A stretch of DNA of 64,000 nt from Prevotella sp. GTDB lineage: Bacteria; Bacteroidota; Bacteroidia; Bacteroidales; Bacteroidaceae. The DNA lies in contig JAFRYZ010000010.1 in assembly GCA_017442825.1 (NCBI GenBank), positions 1 through 64,000 on the forward strand. Direction: 5' to 3'. The notes beneath the pieces are model-generated. The model worked only from the letters and a program-made list of their open reading frames with translations. It did no database searches and was not told the origin of the DNA. Each line of letters begins with the position of its first letter. Positions within the stretch are counted from its first letter, which is position 1. This document shows, in pieces, positions 44,677 to 53,197 of the stretch. A program made the position numbers and the translations under genes.

Positions 44677-45189
44677 ATGACTCCTATCGTAAGTATTATC
44701 ATGGGCAGTACCAGTGACCTGCCCGTTATGGAAAAAGCCTGCAAATGGTTTGAGGAAAACGAGATTCCTTTTGAACTCAATGCTCTTTCAGCCCACCGCA
44801 CTCCCGACGCTGTTGAGTCCTTTGCCAAGGGAGCACAGTCGCGTGGCATTCGCGTTATCATTGCTGCTGCAGGTATGGCAGCTGCTCTTCCTGGCGTGAT
44901 AGCGGCATCAACGACATTACCCGTTATCGGAGTTCCTATCAAGGGTATGCTCGATGGTCTCGATGCCATGCTCTCTATCATACAGATGCCTCCGGGCATC
45001 CCCGTTGCCACCGTCGGTGTCAATGCTGCTCAGAATGCCGCTATCCTTGCCGCACAGATCATTGCCCTTTCCGATGCCGATGTAGCCCAGAAGGTTGCTG
45101 CACACAAAGCTGGGCTGAGTAAAAAGATAGAGAAAGCCAATGCTGAATTGGCAGCTATCAAGGAGTATAAGTTTAAAGTTGAGAGGTGA
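44677..45189 (+). CDS. purE: N5-carboxyaminoimidazole ribonucleotide mutase
   Basis: A 170-residue PurE that converts N5-CAIR to CAIR in purine synthesis. It has GSTSDLPVM, SAHRTPDAV, IIAAAGMAAALPGVIA and MPPGIPVATVGVN, the family's substrate and hinge motifs. Its last residues (KFKVER) run into the GTTGAGAGGTGAGAG word array that fills the spacer to ispG. Confidence 0.96.
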   Translation: MTPIVSIIMGSTSDLPVMEKACKWFEENEIPFELNALSAHRTPDAVESFAKGAQSRGIRVIIAAAGMAAALPGVIAASTTLPVIGVPIKGMLDGLDAMLSIIQMPPGIPVATVGVNAAQNAAILAAQIIALSDADVAQKVAAHKAGLSKKIEKANAELAAIKEYKFKVER

Positions 45190-45243
45190 GAGATTATAAT
45201 TGAGGGGTGAGAGACTATAGTTGAGGGGTGAGAGAGATTCGTA
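45174..45243. repeat. GTTGAGAGGTGAGAG / TTGAGGGGTGAGAGA word array after purE
   Basis: Three imperfect 22-25-bp units (AGTTGAGAGGTGAGAGATTAT, then ATTGAGGGGTGAGAGACTAT, then AGTTGAGGGGTGAGAGAG) overlap the last purE codons and run to the ispG start region. Confidence 0.8.
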
Positions 45244-45259
45244 GTTAATACATAAAAAT

Positions 45260-46630
45260 ATGAATAGAAGACCAACTACCGTTGCTCATGTTGGCAACAT
45301 TGCGATTGGTGGTAACAATCCCATCCGCATCCAGTCGATGACAACGACAAATACCAACGACACTGCCAGCTGCGTGGCTCAGGCACGTCGTATTATCGAT
45401 GCTGGAGGCGAACTAGTTCGTTTGACGACACAAGGTCGGCGCGAAGCCGAAAACCTGAAAAACATCAGTGCAGCCCTCCATGCAGAAGGTTACACTACTC
45501 CGTTGGTTGCCGATGTACATTTCAATGCAAATGTTGCTGATGTGGCTGCCTGTTATGCAGAGAAAGTGCGCATCAATCCCGGCAACTATGTTGACCCTGC
45601 CCGCAAGTTTAAACATTTGGAATATACCGATGAAGAATATGCAGAAGAACTCCAGAAGATAGACCATCGGCTCATGCCTTTCATTAAATTGTGCAAGGAG
45701 CATCATACTGCTGTTCGCATTGGTGTTAACCATGGCTCTCTCTCCGACCGCATCATGTCACGCTATGGTGACACTCCAGAGGGCATCGTTGAGAGTTGTA
45801 TGGAGTTTCTGCGCATCTTCCGCCGCGAAGATTTTAATGATATCGTCATTTCCATCAAAGCCAGCAATACCGTTGTCATGGTACAATCGGTGCGCCTGCT
45901 GGTACAGCAGATGGACAAGGAGGGCATGCACTATCCGCTGCACCTCGGTGTGACTGAAGCTGGAGAAGGCGAAGACGGCCGCATAAAAAGTGCCGTGGGC
46001 ATCGGTGCTCTACTCACCGAAGGTATTGGCGACACCATCCGTGTGTCGCTCAGCGAAGAACCAGAGGCTGAGATTCCTGTTGCCCGCCAACTCGTTGACT
46101 CCATTGAAGAATGCATCCAGCTGCGTGCTACTGCCGAAGCATCGATTATCAATGACACCATTACTTTACAAATGAAGGAGAGCAATTGGGAAACATTTCA
46201 GTTGAAGGTGGCAATGGCTGTCGGTGCTCTTTTCATTGACAGGAAAGCTCATGAGCTAGTGATAAGCAATGAGCATTTCAGTGACGACCAACTACGCACA
46301 CTTGCCGATGCTGTCTTGCAGGCTGCACGAATCAAATTCACCAAGACCGAATACATCTCTTGCCCTGGTTGCGGACGTACGCTCTACGACCTGCGTAGCA
46401 CTATTGCACGCATCAAAGCCGCTACTACCAACCTTGTCGGTTTAAAGATTGGCATCATGGGCTGCATCGTCAACGGTCCAGGTGAGATGGCAGATGCCGA
46501 CTATGGCTATGTGGGAGCCGGTCCAGGGCGAATTTCTCTGTACCGTCAGAAAGAATGTGTAGAAAAGAATATTCCTGAAACTGAGGCTGTTGACCACCTA
46601 TTAGCCCTTATTCGGGCTGATCGACAGTAG
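45260..46630 (+). CDS. ispG: (E)-4-hydroxy-3-methylbut-2-enyl-diphosphate synthase, intermediate length
   Basis: A 456-residue IspG (GcpE), the [4Fe-4S] enzyme of the MEP isoprenoid pathway. The TIM barrel begins with NPIRIQSMTTTNTNDT. Cluster cysteines are Cys368 and Cys371 in CPGCGRTLYD and Cys402 in IMGCIVNGPGEMADADYGY. Bacteroidota usually have a three-domain form near 600 residues with an inserted A* domain; E. coli-type forms have about 370. Here most of A* is missing but its end (FQLKVAMAVGALFIDRKAHE) remains. Catalytic residues look intact. Its 3-prime end overlaps mgtC by 23 nt. Confidence 0.95.
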   Translation: MNRRPTTVAHVGNIAIGGNNPIRIQSMTTTNTNDTASCVAQARRIIDAGGELVRLTTQGRREAENLKNISAALHAEGYTTPLVADVHFNANVADVAACYAEKVRINPGNYVDPARKFKHLEYTDEEYAEELQKIDHRLMPFIKLCKEHHTAVRIGVNHGSLSDRIMSRYGDTPEGIVESCMEFLRIFRREDFNDIVISIKASNTVVMVQSVRLLVQQMDKEGMHYPLHLGVTEAGEGEDGRIKSAVGIGALLTEGIGDTIRVSLSEEPEAEIPVARQLVDSIEECIQLRATAEASIINDTITLQMKESNWETFQLKVAMAVGALFIDRKAHELVISNEHFSDDQLRTLADAVLQAARIKFTKTEYISCPGCGRTLYDLRSTIARIKAATTNLVGLKIGIMGCIVNGPGEMADADYGYVGAGPGRISLYRQKECVEKNIPETEAVDHLLALIRADRQ

Positions 46631-47084
46631 ATTGTCGTTGCGCAGCATCCCTCCTGCGGCGGTCAAACTTTCTCAGGAAGAGATTGAAGGCTTCCATACC
46701 CAACAAGACGAGCACCGTAGCAGCCGTAGCCAGTATGTACATGCCTGCACCACAAGCCAAACCGATGGCAGCTACCACCCATACGCCAGCCGCTGTAGTC
46801 AGTCCGCGCACCATATTTTTCTGAAAGATGATGGTACCAGCACCTAAGAAGCCGATACCCGTCACTACCTGTGCTGCTATACGCGAAACATCCAACCGAT
46901 GACGGTCTGTCAGGAGCCCACCCTCAAATCCATAAACGGAAATAATCATAAACAAGGCTGACCCCAGAGCAACGAGGAAATGGGTACGGAATCCTGCCGC
47001 TTTGTCACGGTATTCCCGTTCAAGCCCTATAGCACCACCCAACAGGGCTGCTACAAAAATGCGAAGGATGAAATCAAATGTCAT
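46608..47084 (-). CDS. MgtC/SapB family membrane protein
   Basis: A 158-residue protein with four to five membrane helices. Its hallmarks are LLGGAIGLEREYRDKAAGFRTH, VTGIGFLGAGTIIF and GLTTAAGVWVVAAIGLACG, the conserved MgtC/SapB core. The C-terminal tail is charged. In other bacteria such proteins are linked to Mg2+ limitation and intramacrophage growth or to F-ATPase control, but the family is broad. It follows dusB by 20 bp. The stop region overlaps ispG on the other strand. Confidence 0.92.
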   Translation of the reverse strand: MTFDFILRIFVAALLGGAIGLEREYRDKAAGFRTHFLVALGSALFMIISVYGFEGGLLTDRHRLDVSRIAAQVVTGIGFLGAGTIIFQKNMVRGLTTAAGVWVVAAIGLACGAGMYILATAATVLVLLGMEAFNLFLRKFDRRRRDAAQRQSTVDQPE

Positions 47085-47104
47085 AAGCTTGTTTTTTTAG
47101 TTTT

Positions 47105-48067
47105 TTATGATTGCTCTTGACGAATGAGGTATTGGCGACATTCCTCCAGGATAGCCAGCAAATCAGCTGTTGTCTCTGCCCGCAACATGGCAATGCGCGT
47201 CTGTCGGAAGTTCGGAATTCCTTTAAACAGCGGTGTGGCCGCCAGATGCCGACGGGTATGCAGAATACCGCGCCGCTCGTCTATACGCTCAACATTGATG
47301 CACAGTTGTTCTTCCAGGACATCCATTTTCTCATCGATGGTCAACTCTTTCCTACTGAAAAACCAAGGACAGCCGAACGTTGCCCTTCCAACCATGACAG
47401 CATCGACACCATATCGGTCGAAAGCCTCGTCGGCCTGTTGCAAGGACTTGATGTCGCCATTGCCGATAATCGGTATCTGGATATACGGATTATTCTTTAC
47501 CTCTCCTATCAGTGTCCAATCAGCATCCCCCGTGTACATCTGCGAACGAGTTCGTCCGTGAATTGTCAAAGCCTGAATACCGCAATCCTGCAGTTGTTCA
47601 GCCAGTTCGGTAATAATCAGATTATTGCAGTCCCAACCCAATCGCGTCTTTACCGTCACAGGAACATTCACCGCCTTCACCACCTCACGAGTGATGTCAA
47701 GCATCAACGGAATATTGCGCAACATACCGGCACCAGCCCCTTTTCCTGCAACCTTCTTCACCGGACAACCGAAATTCAGGTCTATGACATCGGGGTTCAT
47801 CTGTTCAACGATACGTGCCGCTTCCACCATAGCTTCCTTGTCGCGCCCATAAATCTGAATACCCACAGGCCGTTCCTCGTCAGAGATGGTCAACTTCGCC
47901 ACTGTTGTCTTCACATCCCGCACCAGCGCCTCAGCCGACACGAACTCTGTATATACCATCGCCGCCCCAAAGCGTTTGCATAACTTTCGGAAACCAATGT
48001 CCGTCACATCTTCCATTGGTGCCAAGAAAAGTGGACGTTCACCAAAATCTGTCATTCCTATCTTCAT
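47105..48067 (-). CDS. dusB: tRNA-dihydrouridine synthase B family
   Basis: A 320-residue FMN enzyme that reduces uridines in tRNA. MKIGMTDFGERPLFLAPMEDVTD starts the TIM barrel at 48067. DLNFGCPVKKVAGKGAGAGM contains the catalytic Cys and TIHGRTRSQMYTG the FMN-phosphate region. An in-frame ATG upstream (48112) would add residues encoded only by the TTGACAA repeat, so it is rejected. The -7 box is 6 nt before the chosen ATG, so the mRNA is probably leaderless. mgtC-like follows 20 bp downstream. Confidence 0.94.
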   Translation of the reverse strand: MKIGMTDFGERPLFLAPMEDVTDIGFRKLCKRFGAAMVYTEFVSAEALVRDVKTTVAKLTISDEERPVGIQIYGRDKEAMVEAARIVEQMNPDVIDLNFGCPVKKVAGKGAGAGMLRNIPLMLDITREVVKAVNVPVTVKTRLGWDCNNLIITELAEQLQDCGIQALTIHGRTRSQMYTGDADWTLIGEVKNNPYIQIPIIGNGDIKSLQQADEAFDRYGVDAVMVGRATFGCPWFFSRKELTIDEKMDVLEEQLCINVERIDERRGILHTRRHLAATPLFKGIPNFRQTRIAMLRAETTADLLAILEECRQYLIRQEQS

Positions 48068-48073
48068 GGGGGA

Positions 48074-48081
48074 CAAAGGTA
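48074..48081 (-). promoter_or_regulatory. -7 box (TACCTTTG) giving a leaderless dusB mRNA
   Basis: TACCTTTG, six bases (TCCCCC), then the ATG at 48067. The expected -33 position falls in the TTGACAA array. Confidence 0.55.
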
Positions 48082-48091
48082 CAATAAATAA

Positions 48092-48121
48092 TTGACAATT
48101 GACAATTGACAATTGACAATT
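48092..48121. repeat. TTGACAA heptamer x4 upstream of dusB
   Basis: Four perfect tandem copies of TTGACAA plus TT, sitting at the -33 position of the dusB promoter. It is followed by CTTGCGCCGCTTCGCT and TGCAAGCGCTTCGCGATTA words (48122-48160), related to words at 13700, 57205 and 60530. Confidence 0.85.
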
Positions 48122-48203
48122 CTTGCGCCGCTTCGCTCTGCAAGCGCTTCGCGATTACGACGAAGTCAAAGGTACGATTAAACGATAGAAAAGCAAAATT
48201 ATT

Positions 48204-48233
48204 TTTGTTTTTCACATTATTTTCTTATCTTTG
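48204..48233 (+). promoter_or_regulatory. Promoter of the pectate lyase gene (TTTG-N18-TATCTTTG)
   Basis: TTTG at 48204-48207 and TATCTTTG at 48226-48233 with 18 bp spacing; leader of about 27 nt to ATG 48266. Confidence 0.6.
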
Positions 48234-48265
48234 CCCCGTTGTATATAACTATTAAGAACAAAAAT

Positions 48266-49339
48266 ATGAAGAAACTACTAACGTTGGCTGTCGTACTGTT
48301 CACAGCAGCTACAGCCGTTCAAGCCCAAAGCAAAGCCTTCGGATGGGCTGCCGTTGATGGCACAACCAATGGTTCTCGCAATCAGAACCCTGTCGTCGTT
48401 ACCACTTACGAAGAACTGAAAAAGCAGTTACATCGTGACGACTCCATCCCACGCACCATCTATCTGAAAGGAAAAATCCAGATACCCCGCGCCATCAAGG
48501 TTGCAGGAGTCAAGAACAAGACCATCTATGGTCTTCCTGGTTCTGCATTGGTCAACAACAAATATACCATAAACAGCGACTCTACGGGTATTCTCACCCT
48601 TGACGGTTGCCGCAACATCATCCTGCGCAACATCACCTTCATGGGCCCAGGTGCTTTCGACCGCGACAACAAAGACAATCTTGACATTCGCCGTACCGAG
48701 CGCGTGTGGGTTGACCACTGCGACTTCCAAGATGGTATGGACGGCAACTTTGACATTGCCAAAGGCTCCGACTACATCACCGTTTCATGGTGCCGCTTCC
48801 GTTATCTTATCGCCCCGTGGCCCGTCCTCAAGGAAGACAAGAACGACGACCATACAGCAGATCACCGCTTCTCCAACCTCATCGGCTCGTCAGACAAAGA
48901 CAGCCTGACCGACGAAGGAAAGCTGCGCATCACTTTCGCCAACTGCTGGTGGGACGAAGGCTGCCGCAACCGTATGCCTTTTGCACGCTATGGACTCATC
49001 CATGTTTACAACTGCCTCTACTCCAGCGAAGTGGCATCAACGTGCCTGAACGTTCGTTTCCGTTCTAACTTCTTTGTAGAAGGATGCGCTTTCACTACCA
49101 AGAAAGCACAGAAGAATGCTTGGAAAGCCATCTCTCCTGACAAGACAAACAACACCTTCAACCTCACCTTGAAGAGCTGTCTCGGTGTTCCCGACGTACA
49201 GACACGTAATGGCGACCGTCCTTATTGGAACCCTGCCGACTACTACAGCTACCAGCTCATGCCAGCCGTCATGGTGAAGATGAAGGTAGGCGACGATACG
49301 TCTGGTGCCGGTGCTACTTTAGAGATTCCGGAACCATAA
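48266..49339 (+). CDS. PL1 pectate/pectin lyase
   Basis: A 357-residue secreted lyase. Start 48266 gives a signal peptide (MKKLLTLAVVLFTAATAVQA). A right-handed parallel beta-helix follows. WVDHCDFQDGMDGNFDIAKG carries Asp residues that bind Ca2+, and the ISW-type segment is YITVSWCRFR. The conserved Arg lies in RNRMPFARYGLIHVYNC. It cleaves polygalacturonate by beta-elimination and yields unsaturated products, the kind of ends that the GH105 domain 9 kb downstream can process. It is monocistronic and overlaps the convergent C1 peptidase gene by 26 nt. Confidence 0.92.
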   Translation: MKKLLTLAVVLFTAATAVQAQSKAFGWAAVDGTTNGSRNQNPVVVTTYEELKKQLHRDDSIPRTIYLKGKIQIPRAIKVAGVKNKTIYGLPGSALVNNKYTINSDSTGILTLDGCRNIILRNITFMGPGAFDRDNKDNLDIRRTERVWVDHCDFQDGMDGNFDIAKGSDYITVSWCRFRYLIAPWPVLKEDKNDDHTADHRFSNLIGSSDKDSLTDEGKLRITFANCWWDEGCRNRMPFARYGLIHVYNCLYSSEVASTCLNVRFRSNFFVEGCAFTTKKAQKNAWKAISPDKTNNTFNLTLKSCLGVPDVQTRNGDRPYWNPADYYSYQLMPAVMVKMKVGDDTSGAGATLEIPEP

Positions 49340-50393
49340 TAGCTATCGTCTTCAGGCGGACGTAATCTTCTGACACAAAGATAAAGCCGCCGAAGGCGTT
49401 CGCTGCACCCCATGAGTTTTTCATCACATAAAACTTCTTTCCGCGCTTATCGCGTGCAATGCCGACCACTGCCATGCAGTGGTCGTCTGTTGTAGTATGG
49501 TTTTCAAATCCCTGCTGCCGTTCTTCCTGTGTCACGGCAGTCTTGCGTTGTCCCAACGTAGCCACCCCCTTCTTCCATTGGAATCCGGGTTCACTCGTAT
49601 CTCCCTCCCAGCACACAGGATGTCCGCTCCTCAATAGACTGTCCATCACCATTACCAGTGAATCCATAGGTACATTCAAGAAAACGTCATGATACCTGTT
49701 GTCCGCAATCTCCAAGGGGAAACGCTGGCCGAAAGGATGATGCGTGAAACTCGTCATCGCCACATACTCGTCAGCCCTGCAAACACTATGTGCAAACTCT
49801 ATCGGCGTATATTCAGCTCCCAGCATGAAGACAAACCTTGGTGCCGGCCCTATCGCCTCATCCAGCTGTTTTTCAATACTGTTCTGTACGTCAGTAAACT
49901 GGTGCAACCGCAGGTTTGTAGCCGTTTCTTGGTTCAGTTTCCGACAGAGCACATTATAGTTACAGTCCTTCCTACGATGATAAGCATCATAATGCGTAAG
50001 ACCATAAGTCTGAATCAGTTTCACTAACATAGGCATCGTGCCTCGCGTCGTCACCTCCGCTTCCGGATTATCGTCCATCAGCTTCTTTGCCATACAGCGT
50101 TCCATATACTGTTCACGCAAAAAAGCCCTTGCAACGAAGTCAGGCGACAAGTTCACCGAGTCGCCCCTCATGATATGCTCCGTCTCTATCGTTGCCAACA
50201 TGGCATACACCCAACACAAAGATGAAGCACCCTGGTCTTTCACAGGTGTAGTCTTCAACATCACCTCTGCACGGAAAGCACGTTCTCTTTTCGACGGTTT
50301 CTTCTCTACCGCCTTTTCACCTTTGCTGCATGCTACCAGCAGTAACACTGCCAGCAACAACAAACCATAATTACGCAATAACCCCTTTTTCAT
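49314..50393 (-). CDS. C1 (papain/bleomycin hydrolase-like) cysteine peptidase lipoprotein
   Basis: A 359-residue lipoprotein. Start 50393 gives MKKGLLRNYGLLLLAVLLLVACSKG with lipobox LVAC. Catalytic residues: Cys in QGASSLCWVYA, His in DDHCMAVVGIA and Asn in MKNSWGAANAFGG, matching C1B peptidases. An upstream in-frame ATG would be repeat-encoded (MNYELFLVPLH) and is rejected. It probably degrades peptides at the outer membrane. A TACCTTTG box 9 nt before the ATG suggests a near-leaderless mRNA. Confidence 0.92.
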   Translation of the reverse strand: MKKGLLRNYGLLLLAVLLLVACSKGEKAVEKKPSKRERAFRAEVMLKTTPVKDQGASSLCWVYAMLATIETEHIMRGDSVNLSPDFVARAFLREQYMERCMAKKLMDDNPEAEVTTRGTMPMLVKLIQTYGLTHYDAYHRRKDCNYNVLCRKLNQETATNLRLHQFTDVQNSIEKQLDEAIGPAPRFVFMLGAEYTPIEFAHSVCRADEYVAMTSFTHHPFGQRFPLEIADNRYHDVFLNVPMDSLVMVMDSLLRSGHPVCWEGDTSEPGFQWKKGVATLGQRKTAVTQEERQQGFENHTTTDDHCMAVVGIARDKRGKKFYVMKNSWGAANAFGGFIFVSEDYVRLKTIAIMVPESLK

Positions 50394-50402
50394 ATTAAGG
50401 TG

Positions 50403-50410
50403 CAAAGGTA
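50403..50410 (-). promoter_or_regulatory. -7 box (TACCTTTG) of the C1 peptidase gene
   Basis: TACCTTTG lies 9 nt before the ATG at 50393, so the leader would be about 0-5 nt. Confidence 0.5.
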
Positions 50411-50417
50411 CAAGAAA

Positions 50418-50456
50418 TAATTCATAATTCATAATTCACAATTCATAATTCATATT
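50418..50456. repeat. AATTCATAATTCACAATTCATA tandem words
   Basis: Four to five imperfect copies of AATTCATA/AATTCACA, the same family as in the cysS leader. Then a GCTCTGGCAAGCGCTTGGCGG word at about 50461-50481, related to one at 23278. Confidence 0.7.
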
Positions 50457-50574
50457 TTTTGCTCTGGCAAGCGCTTGGCGGTTACCACTCTAAACTCTAC
50501 ACTCTCAACCTTTCTACTTTTCACTCTCTGTTTGAGGACTTTTCTTCTTCTCATTCGTCTTCAATGTCAGTATT

Positions 50575-50598
50575 GCTCTGCCAGCTTGCTGGCAGAGC
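50575..50598. repeat. 10-bp palindrome (GCTCTGCCAG-cttg-CTGGCAGAGC) before the catabolic operon
   Basis: GCTCTGCCAG (50575-50584) is complementary to CTGGCAGAGC (50589-50598). It lies 20-45 bp upstream of the first operon gene. It may be an operator or another spacer palindrome; there is no T-run for a terminator. Confidence 0.6.
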
Positions 50599-50644
50599 GA
50601 ATCAAAAAAATCCCTGAATGATAATAACATCAAAAATGAAGAAC

Positions 50645-51523
50645 ATGAAAAAATACAAAGGTGTGGTGGTACCTATGGTGACACCGGTAACGGCTGACGG
50701 CCAACTCGACACGGCAGCCGTAGAGAGAATCATCAATTTCTTTGCCGACAACAACGTGGCTCCGCTGCTAATGGGCACGACGGGCGAAGGCAATTCTGTA
50801 TCACAAGCAAACGGACTGCTGTTCGTCCAAACCGCCGTGAAAGCGGCTCAAGGACGCATTTTTATCTATGCCGGACTGACAGGAAACTGTGTGAGCGAAC
50901 AAATCCAGCAAGCCAATGCCTATACCGCTGCCGGTGCCGACGTTATCGTTGCCACCCTGCCTACCTACTACGCACTGACGCCTGAACAGATGGAAGAATA
51001 CTACCGCAATCTGGCTGATGCCATAGAAGGTCCGTTGATGTTGTACAACATCCTTGCCACCACACACATGAGCATCCCCGTAGATGTCATCGAACGACTG
51101 AGCCATCATCCCAACATCGTTGGACTGAAAGACTCAGAGCGCGATATGGAACGAATGACTGCCTGCATCGACATCGCCAAAGGGCGCGAAGACTTCGCCT
51201 ACTTCTGCGGGTGGGCAGCACAGTCCGAACATTCACTGGCACTGGGTGGCGACGGCATCGTTCCTTCTACGGGAAACTACTGTCCGGAGAAGTTCAACGA
51301 ACTGTATCAAGCTGCCGTTGGTGGAAATCCTGAACGTGCCATACAGCTGCAAGAGGAAACCAACGAAACGGCAAAAATCTATCAGGCTGGACGCACCTTG
51401 GGTCAGTCGCTGGCGGCACTGAAGGTGATGATGCAGACTAAAGGGCTGTGCGACCCCTGGATGCTACCGCCGCTGACAAGACTCCCACAAGAAGAAGAAA
51501 AAGCTATCGTCTCTAAACTCTAG
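50645..51523 (+). CDS. DapA/NanA-family aldolase (not a true dihydrodipicolinate synthase)
   Basis: A 292-residue class I pyruvate aldolase. The start MKKYKGVVVPMVTPVTADG at 50645 fits the family; 50618 and 50636 are alternatives. The Schiff-base Lys is in IVGLKDSERD. The catalytic Tyr is in MLYNILATTHMS, and GTTGEGNSVS is the active-site loop. The Arg that binds aspartate semialdehyde in DapA (LYNVPSRTG) is missing: the sequence here is LYNILATTH. So a different aldehyde acceptor is used. It is the first gene of the seven-gene plus-strand run. Proposed reaction: retro-aldol of a 2-keto-3-deoxy acid to pyruvate plus a C4 aldehyde acid. Confidence 0.8.
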   Translation: MKKYKGVVVPMVTPVTADGQLDTAAVERIINFFADNNVAPLLMGTTGEGNSVSQANGLLFVQTAVKAAQGRIFIYAGLTGNCVSEQIQQANAYTAAGADVIVATLPTYYALTPEQMEEYYRNLADAIEGPLMLYNILATTHMSIPVDVIERLSHHPNIVGLKDSERDMERMTACIDIAKGREDFAYFCGWAAQSEHSLALGGDGIVPSTGNYCPEKFNELYQAAVGGNPERAIQLQEETNETAKIYQAGRTLGQSLAALKVMMQTKGLCDPWMLPPLTRLPQEEEKAIVSKL

Positions 51524-51531
51524 TCTCAAAA

Positions 51532-51577
51532 CTCTCAACCCTCAACTCTCAACCCTCAACTCTCAACCCTCAACTCT
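51532..51577. repeat. CTCAACTCTCAACC word array before the SSS gene
   Basis: Three copies of a 14-base unit (CTCTCAACCCTCAA) run right up to the ATG at 51578, so the leader of the symporter is repeat sequence. Confidence 0.8.
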
Positions 51578-53146
51578 ATGACAGAACTCCATTGGTTAGA
51601 CTGGGCTATCGTCACCCTCTCCATCCTTGCCGCCATCGGCATGGGCATGTACTTTGCCCATCGCCAGAAAGACACCAGTACCTATTTTGCCGGCGGCGGA
51701 AAGATACCGGCTTGGGCTGTGGGCATCTCCATCTTCGCCACACTCATTTCCAGCGTCACCTTCCTTGCCTATCCTGGTGCCGCCTATGCCGACAACTGGA
51801 TACTTTTGGTACAAGGTCTGATGGTTCCCCTTGTTCTGGTAGCCCTCATCGGAATCATCGTCCCGCTTTTCAGAAAGGTCATCCGCCTCTCCACCTACGA
51901 GTATTTTGAACGACGTTTCGGTCTCTTTGCCCGCCTCTACAGTTCCTTTGCCTTTACCTTGGGACATTTCTCAAAGGCAGGCACCGTTTTCTTCCTGGTG
52001 AGCATGGCACTGGCAACCTTCCTCAACATCAACATCTACACCATCGTGCTCGTCTTGGGCATAACCATCATCATTCTTACGCTGCTCGGCGGCATGGAAG
52101 CCATTGTCTGGATGGATGTGGTACAGGGAGCACTGCTCATCGGTGGCGGCATCATCTGCATCCTCATCCTGATGTTCGGCATCAACGGTGGTCCGTCGGA
52201 ACTCTTCTCGATAGCTGCCGAACACCATAAAATAGGGTTCGGTCCCTACGACTGCGACCTCACACAACTAACATTCCTCGTCATGGTGCTCAATGGTATC
52301 TTCTATGCCTTGCAGAAATATGGCACCGACCAGACCATCGTGCAACGCTATCTTGCAGCCCGCAACGACAAGGAGGCAAAGAAGGCAGCCTACATCGGCG
52401 TACTGATGTCAGTACCCATCTGGGCACTCTTCATGTTTATCGGCACAGCCCTCTTTGCCTACTATCATGCTCAGGGCGCACCGGCATTGCCTGCAGACAT
52501 CAAGGCAGACGAAGTCTTCCCCTACTTCATTGCCCATGAGTTGCCTGTCGGCATACGTGGTCTCATCATCGCAGCACTTGCCGCAGCAGCCATCTCCAGT
52601 CTCGATGCCGACTTGAACTGCCTATCAGCCATCGCCGTACAAGACTATTACGTTCGCTTCAAGAAGCATGCCGATGACAAACAGCAACTGCGTTTCGGCA
52701 AGTGGATGGTCGTCATTGCCGGAGTCGGAGCTATTGGCGTAGCCTGTCTCTACATCACCTGGGGAGGTGAAGGTGTTCTTGGGGCGTTGTTCTCGCTTTA
52801 TGCTATCTTCTCGGCAGGCATTGTGGGTATCTTCATGCTCGGACTATTCAGCCGTCGCGCCAACCGCCAAGGTCTTTATATCGGCATCGCTGCTGCTGTC
52901 ATCTTCACAGCTTATGCTGTGCTCACCTCGACGAAAGTTGATATACATGGTAGCGGTGTGAAAGAAACGCTGCTTGACTTGGGCGATTGGAACTTCACCC
53001 ATCATAAATATATGCTCGGAGTCTATAGCCACCTCATTGTCCTTGTCGTAGGCTATCTTGCCAGTTTCCTATTCAAAACGCCATTGGCAGACAAGGAACT
53101 GACAATTTGGGGATACTTGGAAGAAAAGAAAAAGCATAAGTCCTAA
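51578..53146 (+). CDS. Sodium:solute symporter (SSS family)
   Basis: A 522-residue inner-membrane protein with about 13 helices. It begins LDWAIVTLSILAAIGMGMYF, with the SSS core FAGGGKIPAWAVGISIFATL, ISSVTFLAYPGAAYADNW and LIIAALAAAAISSLDADLN, where conserved Ser/Thr bind Na+. It imports an organic solute with sodium. Its position between the aldolase and the dehydrogenase genes suggests that it brings in the keto-acid or aldonate substrate of the pathway. Confidence 0.9.
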   Translation: MTELHWLDWAIVTLSILAAIGMGMYFAHRQKDTSTYFAGGGKIPAWAVGISIFATLISSVTFLAYPGAAYADNWILLVQGLMVPLVLVALIGIIVPLFRKVIRLSTYEYFERRFGLFARLYSSFAFTLGHFSKAGTVFFLVSMALATFLNINIYTIVLVLGITIIILTLLGGMEAIVWMDVVQGALLIGGGIICILILMFGINGGPSELFSIAAEHHKIGFGPYDCDLTQLTFLVMVLNGIFYALQKYGTDQTIVQRYLAARNDKEAKKAAYIGVLMSVPIWALFMFIGTALFAYYHAQGAPALPADIKADEVFPYFIAHELPVGIRGLIIAALAAAAISSLDADLNCLSAIAVQDYYVRFKKHADDKQQLRFGKWMVVIAGVGAIGVACLYITWGGEGVLGALFSLYAIFSAGIVGIFMLGLFSRRANRQGLYIGIAAAVIFTAYAVLTSTKVDIHGSGVKETLLDLGDWNFTHHKYMLGVYSHLIVLVVGYLASFLFKTPLADKELTIWGYLEEKKKHKS

Positions 53147-53197
53147 AGGCACTTTGCAATTACATAAAAGATCATTAATCATTAAAATAACAACAAA

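Noticed and set aside
48068..48112. Longer dusB start encoding MSIVNCQLFIVPLSP
   Set aside because: These residues come only from the TTGACAA repeat and the promoter lies within them; ATG at 48067 is better.
50394..50432. Longer C1 peptidase start encoding MNYELFLVPLH
   Set aside because: Repeat-encoded, upstream of the -7 box, and it would bury the lipoprotein signal peptide.
50645..51523. True dapA (lysine synthesis)
   Set aside because: The substrate-binding Arg of DapA is absent and the neighbours are catabolic genes.
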